A stretch of DNA of 64,000 bases from Liolophura sinensis. Lineage: Eukaryota; Mollusca; Polyplacophora; Chitonida; Chitonidae. Positions within the stretch are counted from its first letter, which is position 1. Each line of letters begins with the position of its first letter. Below the pieces are notes generated by a model. That model had not been told where the DNA came from. It saw nothing but the letters and a program-made list of their open reading frames with translations, and did no database searches. Made by a program: the position numbers and the translations under genes. This document shows positions 1-13,900 of this stretch, one piece after another. The stretch lies in NCBI RefSeq assembly GCF_032854445.1, contig NC_088307.1, positions 17,808,017 through 17,872,016 on the forward strand. The letters run 5' to 3'.

Positions 1-1577
1 TGAATTCTCTACACGTTGGACTAGCTTGTACTAAGGAACACATAAAATAAATATTTCATATTAAACGCGTGTACAGACATATAAACAGCTGCAATCCATT
101 ATTGACAGATACTGGTGAAAAGCTACCCCACCCCACCTCGACTTTCCACTTCCTACAAGGGAGCACACGCCGCCCTCTTGGTCTGACCGCGTGACTTGGA
201 AATTAACCAATAGAGCCCACGGGAGGGAAAATTCACCTTCGATTTACCTGTAATTAATGAGATTTTACACCTTTCAGATGGTGTTATGTTCGCTAGATGA
301 GCTAATAGCGTGCGAAGGCATTACACAAATACGATCTCAGAAATGCTTATTTAGATTTGTTACAGGTTGTACGGTTCGGAGAAGCACTAGGCACCGGGGG
401 TGTTAACATGCAATTCGGTATCTGTAAGCGCCCAAATATCTGCTAGGCACGATATAGGATGTAACAGGATGGTAATCCTGTGGTAACACGGCCATCCGAT
501 GCAAACTGATTTCTGGCCGATATCATAATTTACCCATAAGATGAGGAACTAAAAGCGCTTTCATTGCACGAGACATTGACTAGCCAGGCATCCCTGCTGT
601 AATTACGCTTCACTTGGAGGCTGATAAATTGGACTCTTTATTTGTTTGTTCCGAATCACTCAGGCCTAACGAGGACAGCCAGACGGCCGCCATTGTCACG
701 TGACCTACCCGTTTGACCTGATATTTGGTGATTGCGTACTGGGCAAGGAAAACTCCCCTGAGATCAGTATTGTCATTTTACACACAGTACCAATAAAGTA
801 TTCAGTCCTGTGTTTTTTGTTTTCTTTTTGTTTTGTTTTTCTTTTGTTTTTTTTTTGTTTTTTTTTTTGTTTTTTTTGTTTTTTTTTGGAAGGGGGGAGG
901 AGGGGCAGGGGGAGTTATTGGAATTTAAACGCAATTATATGGATGAGTAGGTATCCCACCCAGCTCCCGTATTTAGGCCAGTTCCAGATTAGACTATTCT
1001 CTAACCGTACATCGCATTTATTGCCAGCAATCAGTCACTATGCTTATACATGCATATTGTTTCAACATTCCTGTTTCAGCTCAAACTGTGCGTTTATTGG
1101 CTCTATTTGAACCATTTCTACTCTTTGCCGAACTTTTCATTCGTTCATTAGTGTGAAACCTTAGAAAGTTCCAATTTTTTTTCTTTCCAACGATTTAAGT
1201 AGCGTTGAGGACAATGCTGGGATTAATGATATATTGTCCAGAAATTCACAGCTTCTCGACACCGCCCTAACTACAAGTAAATTAATCAATGGCTTGAATA
1301 AAGTTCCGCCATGCCGGTACCATACATTAATAATGAGCATGTTGCAATGATAAAAGAGGAGCCCATGACGGTGTACACAAATAGGTTCAAATTGCAGTTA
1401 AAACACATACATTTTTGGCTGCTGTTATGTTACAGTGGTTGTTTTTAACACATACATTGTTTTAATGTTATTGTATGCTAAATGTGATAACAACACAGCA
1501 TTTTGAGTAGTTCTAGACCAGTGATGTCTGATAATTGAAATTAATATCACTGTATTTTTTCTTACCTAACTGTGCTT

Positions 1578-1880
1578 AATCCATGGTGCTAGGGGGCGTT
1601 AAATTAACTATTATTTAAGCATTTACATGAAGTTAGAATAAAACCTTAACTCAAGTACACGGGGGCGTATTTTAGCCGTTACGTTTAGTGATTTGCCAAC
1701 TATCACTCTTTCATCTTTCCTCTGGTTTTGCTCTCTATGTTAGTATTTAAGCATTTATATGAAAAGGTAGAATAAAACCTTAACTCAGGAACACTGGCAA
1801 GGGGCCGTATTCACCGGTTACGTTTAACGTTTTGCCAACTATCACACTGTCATTGCGCCTCTGGTTTTGCTCTCTATGTA
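1578..1880 (+). repeat. Tandem pair of a dispersed repeat of about 145 bp
   Basis: Two adjacent copies share the order TATTTAAGCATTTA, AATAAAACCTTAACTCA, GTTTTGCCAACTATCAC or close variants, and CTGGTTTTGCTCTCTATG, about 140-150 bp apart. Related single copies occur at about 21168-21215, 28988-29150 and 62118-62310. The family is dispersed. I do not recognise it and see no coding capacity. Confidence 0.6.
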
Positions 1881-3229
1881 AGTCTTTCGTTTCATTTTAT
1901 GAGCGAATATCGAATAGTGTGATGTACTATAGGAAAGAGCAACAGCAGTACATATTTTTGGCCGCTTTTCTGAGGCGAGGAGTATACCCATTATATTGGT
2001 ATACATGATCCGTATGACTAGACTGCGGCGTTAAGTTAGGACGTTGACCAGGCACGTGGGGAAGTATTTACCCATTTCCTCCAGTGACACAAACGCAACC
2101 GTAAAACATAAAATATATGTTCTTAAATCGAAGAGGTTAAAACAATCAGTCAAATAAATACGGTATAAGTAACAACTACGTTGAGATCTTAAATTTATAA
2201 TCATGGTTCGTAAATTTCTCATTATCTAAATGACGTTTATAAATCAATTCTGAAAACTGTGTTTTCTTCTTAAAACGCCTTTACATCAAACATTACAACA
2301 AGCTTTACTGCTGCGAATAGGTTTCATCACATATTATCTCTACATTACGACTTGTTTAACAGCACCTTTGATAGTTTTACCTGAAATTAAAATTACTTTT
2401 TCATGAAATGTGCCTAAAGCCTTTTTACATACAATTTAGACCGATTTAACGGCGTTTGAAATCTAAGTAAATATATCAACAATTTATTTTACTCGAATTT
2501 TGTTTACTGTTCTATTTCTAAAATATAAATTTATCAGTATGTAATCCTACTATGTAGATCGTTGGATATTCAGAACATTTTTTTCAGAAACCTAGCCTTG
2601 AGAGATACCTAACAATCCTCCCAGAGTGAAGACCAATTCAACAAGAAATGGAATTGAAATTGTGTCCTAATTATTCGACAACCCGTAGTCCAAGTGGCAG
2701 AAGCCACCCACTCGACCAGGGATCCCCACTTTCGCGTTCTCCATAACGCTCTCGGCACAGTTTCCATGATTCGCGCATGCCCAATGCGGAGGCAGAGCGT
2801 TGTTTAGGTAACCAAGTGCAGCATTTGAGTAGACTGAAGCTATTCTTGGAACAACACTGTTGTTGTGCAGACAATATGTAACGATGACTGTCTATATTAA
2901 GCCCAATACTTCTAATATTGACCTATTCACGGGAATGGGTTCAGTTCAGTTCATTGAAATATAGCGCTGTGAACCCGTGAAAATGGCCTCTATTTCATAA
3001 GTGAAGAAATCTTGCATATGACGTAAATCAACAGTCAGTCAATCAAAGAATAAATCATATATTTATTTATCTGATAGTCGTTAACACCATATTCAAGAGT
3101 TTTCTACTCATACGATGTCCGACTAGCAGTTTTGTAGGAGGAAGAAAACGGTGTGGCCGACATAAACCATTGACGTTTGGCAAGTTAGTGGCAAACTTTC
3201 CCACTTGTGACCAAAATGTGTTGACAGAG

Positions 3230-3440
3230 CGGTGATACACTGTATTATCTTATTGCAGCACATTATTTTGTTAAATATACCACACTTATTTTATTAATTC
3301 AACATGAAGAGTGTGAATTTGACATTCATTAGTGTTTATAATGACACTAATTTATTAGTGTTGTAATGACAGAATACATTCTGGTATCACTCAGACAACA
3401 GACTTTCTGTTACAAATAGCAGATTAGTGTTTTAGTGTAT
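3230..3440. mobile_element. AT-rich TIR element (MITE-like), degraded copy
   Basis: The right end is related to the ends of the elements at about 31238-31521 and 33493-33751: ATCACTCA, ACTTTCTGTTA, then TTTTAGTGTAT. The left terminal repeat is hard to place, so the left limit is approximate. There is no open reading frame. Confidence 0.45.
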
Positions 3441-3915
3441 ATGAGTGAACATTTTTTTGATTGTGCCATCTGATATCTGAACGGCACGACTGCGCTTTGA
3501 AACAACGATGTAATACAACGGACAGTATCAGCACCTGAAAAAAACACGTACCAATAGTACGAGCTATCGACATTGGCCATTTTACATTTTATTAAAAAAT
3601 ATGAGTGTGTATATATATATACCCGGGCGCCATACATGTAGATGCCATCTGCTACAAGCGGCACGTTCGATAACATGCCGGTATTTGTCAGCTGTTAGGT
3701 ACTGGATTTTATTGCACCTGTTATTGTTAGAATTAATCAATAACTTGTCGGAATCACCTTGGTAAGATCTGATTATCTCTTGTGAGCGTCCTGATAGTGT
3801 AGCAGTCGAGGTGGCAATCTGTCTGCCATGCTGACATCTGCCCCCGGATGCCACTGATAATGTCAAACTACTCCCTTTACCAGCGATACACAACGCTTAT
3901 TAGGGACATACGTCG

Positions 3916-3919
<4 letters not shown>

Positions 3920-3965
<46 letters not shown>
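3920..3965. repeat. (AT)n microsatellite
   Basis: This is a pure TA dinucleotide run of about 45 bases followed by a T-run. Seen directly. Confidence 0.95.
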
Positions 3966-3972
<7 letters not shown>

Positions 3973-4884
3973 TTTCTCAGCTACAACATACCCTAATTCG
4001 TCAACCATTTCGATCGCCTTACAGAAATAATTTGCACACTTTATGACGCTTGCATCTTATGTGACACAAACAGTTCCCTTTAGTGTTATTTTTATAATAA
4101 CTGTATGCATAAAGTCCGTTGAAAAAGTGCTTTTTAGGTCAAAAAGTTCGAAGATTGACAGTACCGCTATCAGTTACCATAAGGTATTGCGTGATCAATT
4201 TGGACATCAGCTTGTTATCGATCCATAGCTCTAACTCATTCGTTCTTCATAGTATGTTCTTACCACCAGTCAGGCTGTGAGTTCAAATCCATCTCGACAT
4301 CTTATTTGGTTATTGGTATTTTTTTACCTATAGGGTCAACATTCTGTGGATTTTTGTTTGTCTCACTGACTGGTTTTCTTAAACTGAACATCGTCAGATA
4401 ATCCGGGTCGAGACGTCTCGAAAAGCCAATCAAATCAATAATATAAAGCATGAGAGGTATGTGGAAAGCTATCCCTTTAGCTTAAAAAAGTTTAGGAAAG
4501 TGCCTATTGAGAGCCATCATCCAGTCAGGTGTTACAAAGTAACCCTGGTGTCAGACGGATTGAGCTGCGTTAATCATGGATAAAGGCAGGGGTCGATAGG
4601 AGACTGTTGTCTAGCGACCAATCAAAGAGCTCGACAAACACGGACCGCTAGTAGTACCTTTGAGTTATTTATTTTTCCACAGATCATTAAACACACATAC
4701 ATTTCTCAGTTAAACACTGAGATTGCAGGTTTCCTTTCATCTGGTTTAATTGTCATTGTTGGTGTTATTGTTGCACTAAAAAATTATTAAATTAGCGAAA
4801 ATGATTGCTTTTAAAATGTCCTAATGGTCGCACGTTTTTGTTTTCAATTTCACAGATTCCGGATTGAAAACAATCTAAACAAAG

Positions 4885-4966
4885 ATGCGATTGGATACTG
4901 GAATTGTTTACGTCACAATTCCTGTTGTTTTCGTCATTACTATTTGTTGCCTTTCCAGTGTACAAA
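4885..4966 (+). CDS. Exon 1: signal peptide
   Basis: The start ATG opens 27 codons that include the strongly hydrophobic run VTIPVVFVITICCL, followed by small residues suited to signal peptidase. The donor is AAA/GTAAGT, leaving one base (phase 1). The Ser codon completed by the next exon supports this donor over downstream readthrough. Confidence 0.78.
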
Positions 4967-7900
4967 GTAAGTATTCATCCAATATGCTGAACGTGAAAAC
5001 AAGTATTCAACAGCTGTTTCTTCTAAATCTCGTGCACTCCGCCCATACGTGGGAAGGTCTGCAATAAACCTGCGTATGGTTGCGGGTTTTCCCAGGGCAC
5101 TGCCTAGTTTCCTCCCACCATAATGCTATATATAATTAATAAATAAATAAATAAATAAGTAAATCTCATGTGGACTAATGTGAACGATGTTTCCTGATAT
5201 TCAAATGTGAATAATTGTAAATGAATGTGGTAACTTCATATTTTGAAAAAAAAAAACAATGTGTTACCCCATCGAAATAGATTTTGATACCGGTGGCATA
5301 TAGGCTAATACTTACTTTTTATGACTGTTTAATGTTTACTTGGATTCAACCTGACTTCTTCCATTTGAAGTAAATGCGAAAAAAATACCAATTTTGCATA
5401 GAATGTCTTTGTTCAAGGGCTTTGTAAATGATAATTTAACAGTTTTTGAAATATTTAATATTAATAAGAGTCTTGTGTATTTTGTAATACGATTATAGGA
5501 TTTAATGCTCTAGTGGCCAAGCTGTACCACGTTACTTTATTTACGTTTCAAACGTGAAACCGTCAATATCTGAAGCAATATAAATGTTTAGTTTTGATGG
5601 AATGAGTTGGAATGATCTCGTACTTTTTGAAAAACTTTTTCCAGATGTAACTGATTATGGAGAAGCCTAAAGATGTAAATACGTCTGGTTAATGTTCAAT
5701 ACTTCTAAAATTCAAATGGGCAGGAACATTTGCCGTTTGATGTATCTAGTTCCATTTTTGCATGAACCGTGTGTTTCTTCATAAGTGTTGTCATGATTCT
5801 GTACAGTTGTCTCCCTTAATCAAAAAACTAATATATCTTCCGGTAGGTCAGTATGATGCCTACAGCGAGGACGCCCTCGACAGTCTGACAAACGATCTAC
5901 CTACAAATTCTCAGGAAATTTCCAAACGGTGAGTTATTTCCCGTGACCCACCGCCAGGTGGCACGAAAGTCCTGTCAGCGTGACGACGAGATGACTTCCG
6001 CCGCTAAGAGTATAGGTTTGACTGACAATCTCTCAACTATTTGTATCAATTGTATTGAAGTTCTATTAATGCGCTTGAGGATCACTGAGGCATATTTAGT
6101 CTCGTAGAAACACGTCTACCTCGAGTTCATGGGTGTGCAGCAGACAATGCAGTGGTGGAACGGTAAAAAAAGAAGGGCTTGAAATACACAAGCGAGACTT
6201 TGGTGTTCAGAAGGATGACGTGTGGTTGGTTTATCACTGTTATATTACAGGACCGTTCACAGGGCGACGGGTAACGCCGAACAGCTTGAGGTTTTGCAAG
6301 ACTATAGCGTTTTTGGCCCTCGAGCACTTGGACAAATCAGCTATTATATCATATGCCAAACAGGTGGACCATTGTTTAATTACACTAAAACTCATGGAAA
6401 ACGCACGAAGCACAGCTATATAGCTATTTTGAGATTCCGTTAACTAAATGCCGTTTTATTTATTTATTTATTTGATTGGTGTTTTACGCAGTACTCAAGG
6501 ATATCTCACTTAGGCCTATACGACGGCGGCTAGCATTATGGTGGGTGGAAACAGAGAAGAGCCTGAGAGAAAACAACATTTCTGCTTGCCGTTCTCAATA
6601 CATAGGGCCCACCTGTGTAAAAACTTTCATCCAAATTCCTGCATAACTTTTCCGTAAATTTTCTCACCGACAGCCAAACAATTGCCCGCAAAAAACATAA
6701 CCTCCTTGGATTGTGTAATAAACCGATTGATTAGGCGATTTACTTTTCTGAAACAGCCGTAGTCATCAAATTTACTTTGCCTCGGCACATCGTAACGTTT
6801 TGTGATGTCAATTTATTTTTTCAGACAAATATTGACTTACCAGCGCATGCATGATGCAGTTAAACCTTGGCAGTGTTATCCAATCATATTAAGCCATGTA
6901 CTTGCTGCACGCGATATACGTTATGTATAGGTAGTTCCGGTTTGCACGCCTCTAGCGATCTGTTAGGTTTAGTGTGACAGCTTGCTTAGGACTGCAAATA
7001 AATACTATTGCAATTACGGTAATGAGTATTTTTTCTGTTATGCATACTAAAGTAATTACCCCACTCTGGACTAGAACTATCATCCTCGTCTTTAAATATT
7101 TATGTAATACCGGATTGTACCGTCATGTGTAGTGTAAGCTATGGCATGCGGAAATGGGAAATGGAGAATGAGGCCACAGAAAAACGGGCATGATATACAG
7201 GTGCTTTGGGCGAGTTGGGAGTGGGGACGCTCATGATTGTAATCTACTCTTTCTATAATTCATTAACTCCATCCAATGAAAAGTCGTCTCCGTCCCCACT
7301 CTCTTTTCGCCTTAGGACCTCGGGGGTGAACTTGAAACTGTGATACATCACTATTCTGTATCGTTTTGCTAGCAGATCGATTATCTGGATAACACGCTAA
7401 TTTTCGTGATTGTAATGTAAGCGTGAGAGATTGACCCAGCAGTTATCATACGCTGTGAAGTGTCTCGTGCAGTGATTACATTGTACGTAAGAGGCTGTAC
7501 TGGTTGTTTAAGGTGTCCTTAAAATACCGGAATTTAGATTTAAGGATTTCCGTGCGCTTAACACCAATTGGATACTGAAGTGTCTATGCAGCCTCTGTGC
7601 CAATCCAAGTTATTTCATTTAATTTGTTTGGTGCTCCGTGTATGGCACAATATATGGAGAGGTGTTGTTCTCACCGCGGTCGACGAGGGCCTGGGTTCGA
7701 ATCCAGCTTTTGCTAGTTCTTTTGCGGCTTTAATTCAAGAGGTCTGTCTTCTTTCCTCCACGTATAAACCTCCCCAACGTTTTACCTCTGAACCTGACGT
7801 GAAACACCAATAAATTTAAAAAAAAATAAAACATTTGTTTGACTCATTTTAAACCCAAGCCTGTTTGTTTCACTTGTTTAGGCTAAATATGACAGCTGTG

Positions 7901-10900
7901 TCTAGAGCAAAGTAAAGCTCGGAAATAAAAAACTCCAATAAATACATAAGGACATATTGTTTCCCACTTGTATCGATTTCTTGAATAAAGCTCTCGGTCT
8001 CCAACTCTCTTTCTAGCGTGTATTGGGGTAGAAGTACACTTAGTACTTCGAAGTCGCTTTGACAGTATTATATTTTTCTTTATAGTTATTCCGAACGTTA
8101 GTTTTACTTGCTGACTTCAAACGAAGTTATGTGCTTTGCTGTATACTGTAATAAAATCTAATACAAGGTATATAAATGTGATGAATTCTCGCAAGCTTTC
8201 GTAATTTTATGCACTGTATAACGTTGTTAATGTTAATGTTGATAATGGTGGTAAATATGTGATGCAGTAATTGTCGTATGTAAGGTAACGCGTGATTGCA
8301 CGTTAATAGCGACACTGTGGTATATTTGTTGCTTGATGCACTGCCCTCTTTGTGTGGAAATTCGCACATGTTCTCACCTTCTCCAGTTTTAGCAACATTT
8401 AATGATCAGTGACGCCTTATGTGCCAAAAATCAAGTGAAGCAGACGACAGTTTCACTCCTACAGATGTTATCGGTGTCGGTGTGTTACAATCATCAAGCA
8501 CAGTAAGACTGCAACTAAACCAGGCCACTGTTCTTTTACTGGCCAAAGACCGTTGACGTCAAACATGGGAAACCTCATGTAAAGCAGACGACTGTGAGCT
8601 ATCACAGTGATGTTGTTGTTTCCCTTCTCTGTTTGTTTGTTTGTTTGTTTGTTTGTTACTAATGTTTCCTTTTTCGTCCCAGGTATGCACGCCTCTCTTA
8701 TTCCCCTCCCAGTAGATGGTCGGATAGATCCAGATACAGTGTAGGAGATAGTTACTATAGGTATACATGGTCTGAACATCATCTTTTTCATTATCGGCAT
8801 TTTGCTATATTTTGCACCAGTCACCATTCACGCACGCTTTTTCGCCTGTAGACGCACCGAAGTATAGCCTGCTTTGCTTCCCCTCTCGCCTCGGACAACC
8901 TCGGACATTTCCGCCAAGGTACCGAGGCTGTAGATAAGTTTTATATGCATGTTGAACTTTAGACCTTGCTTTGGATAATTTCATGTGTTTATTCAGAAGC
9001 TGCTATATTTCCTATAAGTCTGAATAAATCCAAAAAATTGTATAATTGTAATCTCCTTTTTATTAATTTTTCATACATTACGGAAATGTCCGATGTATTC
9101 CGAATGTTTGTACATGTTAAGTAGGCCCAGTGCAAGTAGATTTTTCCCGTTTTGATGAATGTTTACGTTTGATTGGTTGTCTAGGTATGCCAGACTGTCC
9201 CATTCCAGGGGCCGTGGGAGATGGGGATCCAGATCCAGGGGAAGATCAGGCATAAACGACATGTACAAAAGGTAAATTGTTGTAGCAGAAAAGCATACAA
9301 CAGAAGTGAGCTAAACTACATTTACTTGAGCTATATGAGAGAAAAAAAGCATAGTTCATAGGTTAGTTTCACGAAACATACTCAGTGTTTGGTAGCCCTT
9401 AGCTAGGTGGACTTCATATCTCTACAACATATGTTGTCACGGAAGTCAAGCGCGCTTCATGAAGCCGACCCCAGGGGCATATATAGAAAGATAAATTTGG
9501 AAAAAACAATAAAAAGTATACCTGGGTTTGGCTATTTCATATTTTGAATGCATCTTCTTTTACGTCATTTTTCAACAGTGTGCTCTTGCCTAGTCTGAAA
9601 GCCATATACAGAGCACCAAACACCCAATAGGTTTGACGGCTACACAAAGCCATATACAGAGCACCAAACACCCAATGGGTTTGACGGCTACACAAAGCCA
9701 TATACACAGCACCAAACACCCAATAGGTTTGACGGCTACACAAAGCCATATACAGAGCACCAAACACCCAATAGGTTTGACGGCTACACAAAGCCATATA
9801 CAGAGCACCAAACACCCAATAGGTTTGACGGCTACACAAAGCCATATACACAGCACCAAACACCCAATGGGTTTGACGGCTACACAAAGCCATATACAGA
9901 GCACCAAACACCCAATAGGTTTGACGGCTACACAAAGCCATATACACAGCACCAAACACCCAATAGGTTTGACGGCTACACAAAGCCATATACAGAGCAC
10001 CAAACACCCAATGGGTTTGACGGCCACACAAAGCCATATACACAGCACCAAACACCCAATAGGTTTGACGGCTACACAAAGCCATATACACAGCACCAAA
10101 CACCCAATAGGTTTGACGGCTACACAAAGCCATATACAGAGCACCAAACACCCAATAGGTTTGACGGCTACACAAAGCCATATACAGAGCACCAAACACC
10201 CAATGGGTTTGACGGCTACACAAAGCCATATACACAGCACCAAACACCCAATAGGTTTGACGGCTACACAAAGCCATATACACAGCACCAAACACCCAAT
10301 AGGTTTGACGGCTACACAAAGCCATATACACAGCACCAAACACCCAATGGGTTTGACGGCTACACAAAGCCATATACACAGCACCAAACACACAATAGGT
10401 TTGACGGCTACACAAAGCCATATACACAGCACCAAACACCCAATAGGTTTGACGGCTACACAAAGCCATATACACAGCACCAAACACCCAATAGGTTTGA
10501 CGGCTACACAAAGCCATATACAGAGCACCAAACACCCAATGGGTTTGACGGCTACACAAAGCCATATACACAGCACCAAACACCCAATAGGTTTGACGGC
10601 TACACAAAGCCATATACACAGCACCAAACACCCAATAGGTTTGACGGCTACACAAAGCCATATACACAGCACCAAACACCCAATGGGTTTGACGGCTACA
10701 CAAAGCCATATACACAGCACCAAACACACAATAGGTTTGACGGCTACACAAAGCCATATACACAGCACCAAACACCCAATAGGTTTGACGGCTACACAAA
10801 GCCATATACAGAGCACCAAACACCCAATGGGTTTGACGGCAACACAAAGAGGTAGAAAAAAATTGCCATTTGGAAACTTTTTGCTCTTGTTGATGACAAA

Positions 10901-13900
10901 GTGCAAAAAGAGAATATCGTGTCTGTTATCTAATGAAATGTTTTTCACCTGGCCTAATTTTGTTTTGTGATGTACTTTCTTCAGACTTTTGTAAGAATTC
11001 CAAACACAGCTACAAACTAAATGTTTTGCTCTAGAAAGTTTAGACGTTGTACACAGATTCTTTACTGCAGGACAATGTGCAAACTACAATTTGAGTTCTT
11101 TGCTGTTCTGAGTTTGGCTTTTAAAGTACTTACAATTTATGAGTGAGTGAATGAGTGTTTGGGGTTTAACGTCGTACTCAACAATTTTTCAGTCATATGA
11201 CGACGAAGAAATCCTTAGGGTATATGTAGTGAGCCTCCTTGTGGCAGGACGGATTTCCACCGTTCTTTTATCTAATGCTGCTTCACTGAGACGACTTACC
11301 GAAGGCAAGTAAGGCGCACCGCCCGAGCCATTATACTGATACGGGCCTACCAGTCGTTGCACTATCCCCCTCATGCTGAGCGCCAAGCAAGGAAGTTACA
11401 ACTTCCTCGTTTAAAGTCTTAAGTGTGACTCGACCCGGTTACATTTTATGACTTAAGTCTTAAATTGCTCCATAAATACGGGCTTAATTATATCCATTCC
11501 GAAAAATGTGTATATTCATCGCGTCGAATAAAATCTACAAGTTACATATGTGGATATTTACACTGTTTTAATCACAAGACAACTGAAATACATATTTTGA
11601 TTAATGACCACTTATAAACTAGCCCGATACGCAATTTTTTTTTTTTTTTTGACTCGTGTTTTACGCCGTACTCAAGACTATTTCACTTATTCAACGGTGG
11701 GCAGCGTTATGGTAGGGGGAAATGGGGCAGAGCCCGGGGAAAACCCACGGCCACCGGTTTAGATGTACTACTTAAGCTTCCGCGGTCTAGAACACTTCTT
11801 GCATTCCGGCATCATTGAAAACTCTCAACTGGTACTCCCTGCTAATTTTTTTTATCTCATTTCTTAGATCATTCTTCGATCACTACGAAGGGACGATACT
11901 CTGCCTTTCTCTTCTTTCTCGTAATAGTGAAAAACCGTGCAAAAAATTTCTGGATCACCACAAAAATTCTAAGCTAATATATGTATTGAATATCCTCCAA
12001 ATCCGTGAATAAGGTTGTCTATAAATTTGCTTACAGGCATACTGCTATACACCGACAAGAAATGCCACTCCCTTTGGCTGAAATAACGATATAGAACTGA
12101 CATCCCAAATTAAAGAAGCATAGGCCTACGGAGCCATAAAAGTGACACGGTTAAACAAAAAAAATCGTAAATAGAAAAAAAAACTCAAGTTTCAAAGCCA
12201 ATAAAGATCTTTGGGATGTCATGCGCACGACATCGACATTGCAGTTATCTCGTGTTCTCGAGATCTTTATTAACTTGTGCGCACGGCTTAACAAAGATCT
12301 CGTACGCACGACATAAATGTTCATATTTATTGGTCAATTTTCTCGTGAGGACGACTTATTAGAAAAGAAGACGTAAATGACACTTTGAAAGTTTGTGTTG
12401 TTTGAATTTTTCTAACGGGGACCTCCGTGGCTCAGTTGGTTAGCGCGCTAGGGCAGCGTAATGACCCAGGAGCCTCTCACCAATGCGGTCGCTGTGAGTT
12501 CAAGTCCAGCTCATGCTGGCTTCCTCTCCGGCCGTATGTGGGAAGGTTCTTCAGCAACCTGCGGATGGTCGTGGGTTTCCACCGGGCTATGCCCGGTTTC
12601 CTCCCACCATAATGCTGGACGTGAAATATTCTTGAGTACGGCGTAAAACACCAATCAAATAAATAAATAAATAAATAATTGAATTTTTCTAACTATGCCG
12701 CTTTTACGGTGCTACTGTTTTTCGATGTTTTTTCTTCCTTTAATTTTTGTTTCTAACCATGTAACTTTTGCCGCTCCGTAGAAGAAAGAATTCGGTTGAA
12801 TCAATAATCGATGGGTTTAGTTTGAAGGTCAGTATAGTGGCTTCTATATGTGACTTTAATTAGACTGAAATGAAGCATGACTTTGCCTACTGACGTCGTA
12901 TAAGTTGATTTGCTGTATGCTGGTAATTTTACATGAATTCGTATATAAATATGCTGAGGTGAATTTACAAAAGGCCGGATTTTACAGATTGGGTGTGACC
13001 CATAGTTATGATTTAAAATCGAATAACGTCCAATAAATAAGGATTTAAGTGTTCGTGTCGTTTGGATTGGTCGTTTGCTGTCAGTTAACACCATACACAT
13101 TTTCTTTTTCTCTCAACCAAGGTTTGCTCTTTTCAGTCTTCAGTTTTGGCCAAAACTTCAACCATGAAGGGTCATTCCAAATCGATTATCACACACCCTA
13201 TTTCCAAAACAACCTAAATCAACAAGCAGTTTTCAAAGGAATATGTGAGGAATAATATATAAATAGTTACTAAAGTTGGTTACATGAAAGAGATAGCCAG
13301 TCATCAGTTTTTCAATGATGCAGGCTGGAACGTTGGAAATTCTAGGCATGACATCCAATTAAAATTTCAAACTCTTAGTCCGTGATTAATTCCCAAGTCG
13401 AATACAAATATAGATGTCTCAGCTGTGCTTTGATTGCAACTGTTATAAAAGCACCATGTGTATAGATGTAATAAACGTTGATGGTTATACTTCCCCTAGC
13501 CCCGGGTTAAGCCTAATTAGATATCATTATCCTGAAACTTTGCAACAGGTCGTGAGACTAGAGTGCCATATTCACCGTAGAATTTCAGAAGTTTAGCAGT
13601 ATCACAAGTAAGCAAGTTTCACTGAAATTTCCCGAATTGTACAGGGCATTGTTTACTTGACCCATAATTTCCGGGTTTGTTAATTTTCTTCAAAAACTTG
13701 ACAATATGCAATTTTGCTTTCGGCTATGGCCACATCATTTCTGAATTCCTCTCCCTGAGGTAAGGCATTATTTTTAGGAACACTATTTTTGTTTAAAAGT
13801 CTACCATTTGCCTAATTAACTAGTGCCTGTTTTTATTCATCCAAAATAAAATGCTTAATTTTCTTTTTATCGTGTATGACTTGAGTTGCTGTAATAGCTA

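Larger units (their letters stand above)
1..4884. other. Upstream intergenic region, no gene seen
   Basis: The region is AT-rich and I find no convincing exon in either strand. It holds a T/G-rich low-complexity run at about 805-890, a tandem pair of a dispersed repeat at 1578-1880, the 3' half of an AT-rich TIR element ending near 3440, and an (AT)n microsatellite at 3920-3965. A possible very old SINE head with a B-box-like GTTCAAATCC lies near 4280. Short open frames here show no domain, signal peptide or splice context. Confidence 0.6.
5929..8682 (+). other. Intron 2 of the cysteine-rich precursor gene
   Basis: No further exon with a compatible phase was found. It contains a reverse-orientation SINE fragment (6452-6575), a tRNA-like repeat (about 7650-7830) and a GTTT run at about 8629-8657. 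The rest is unique-looking AT-rich sequence. Confidence 0.5.

Noticed and set aside
2671-2874. 67-codon minus-strand ORF in a GC-richer patch
   Set aside because: No domain, signal or splice context, and the length is expected by chance.
7650-7730. Possible tRNA gene with a perfect B box
   Set aside because: No acceptor-stem pairing or proper A box is visible, and the 3' part matches SINE-type sequence.
9537-10970. Three open frames of 436-452 codons over the 48-bp array, on both strands
   Set aside because: They follow from a stop-free repeat whose length is a multiple of three. There is no conserved domain or splice signal, and the array sits in an intron.
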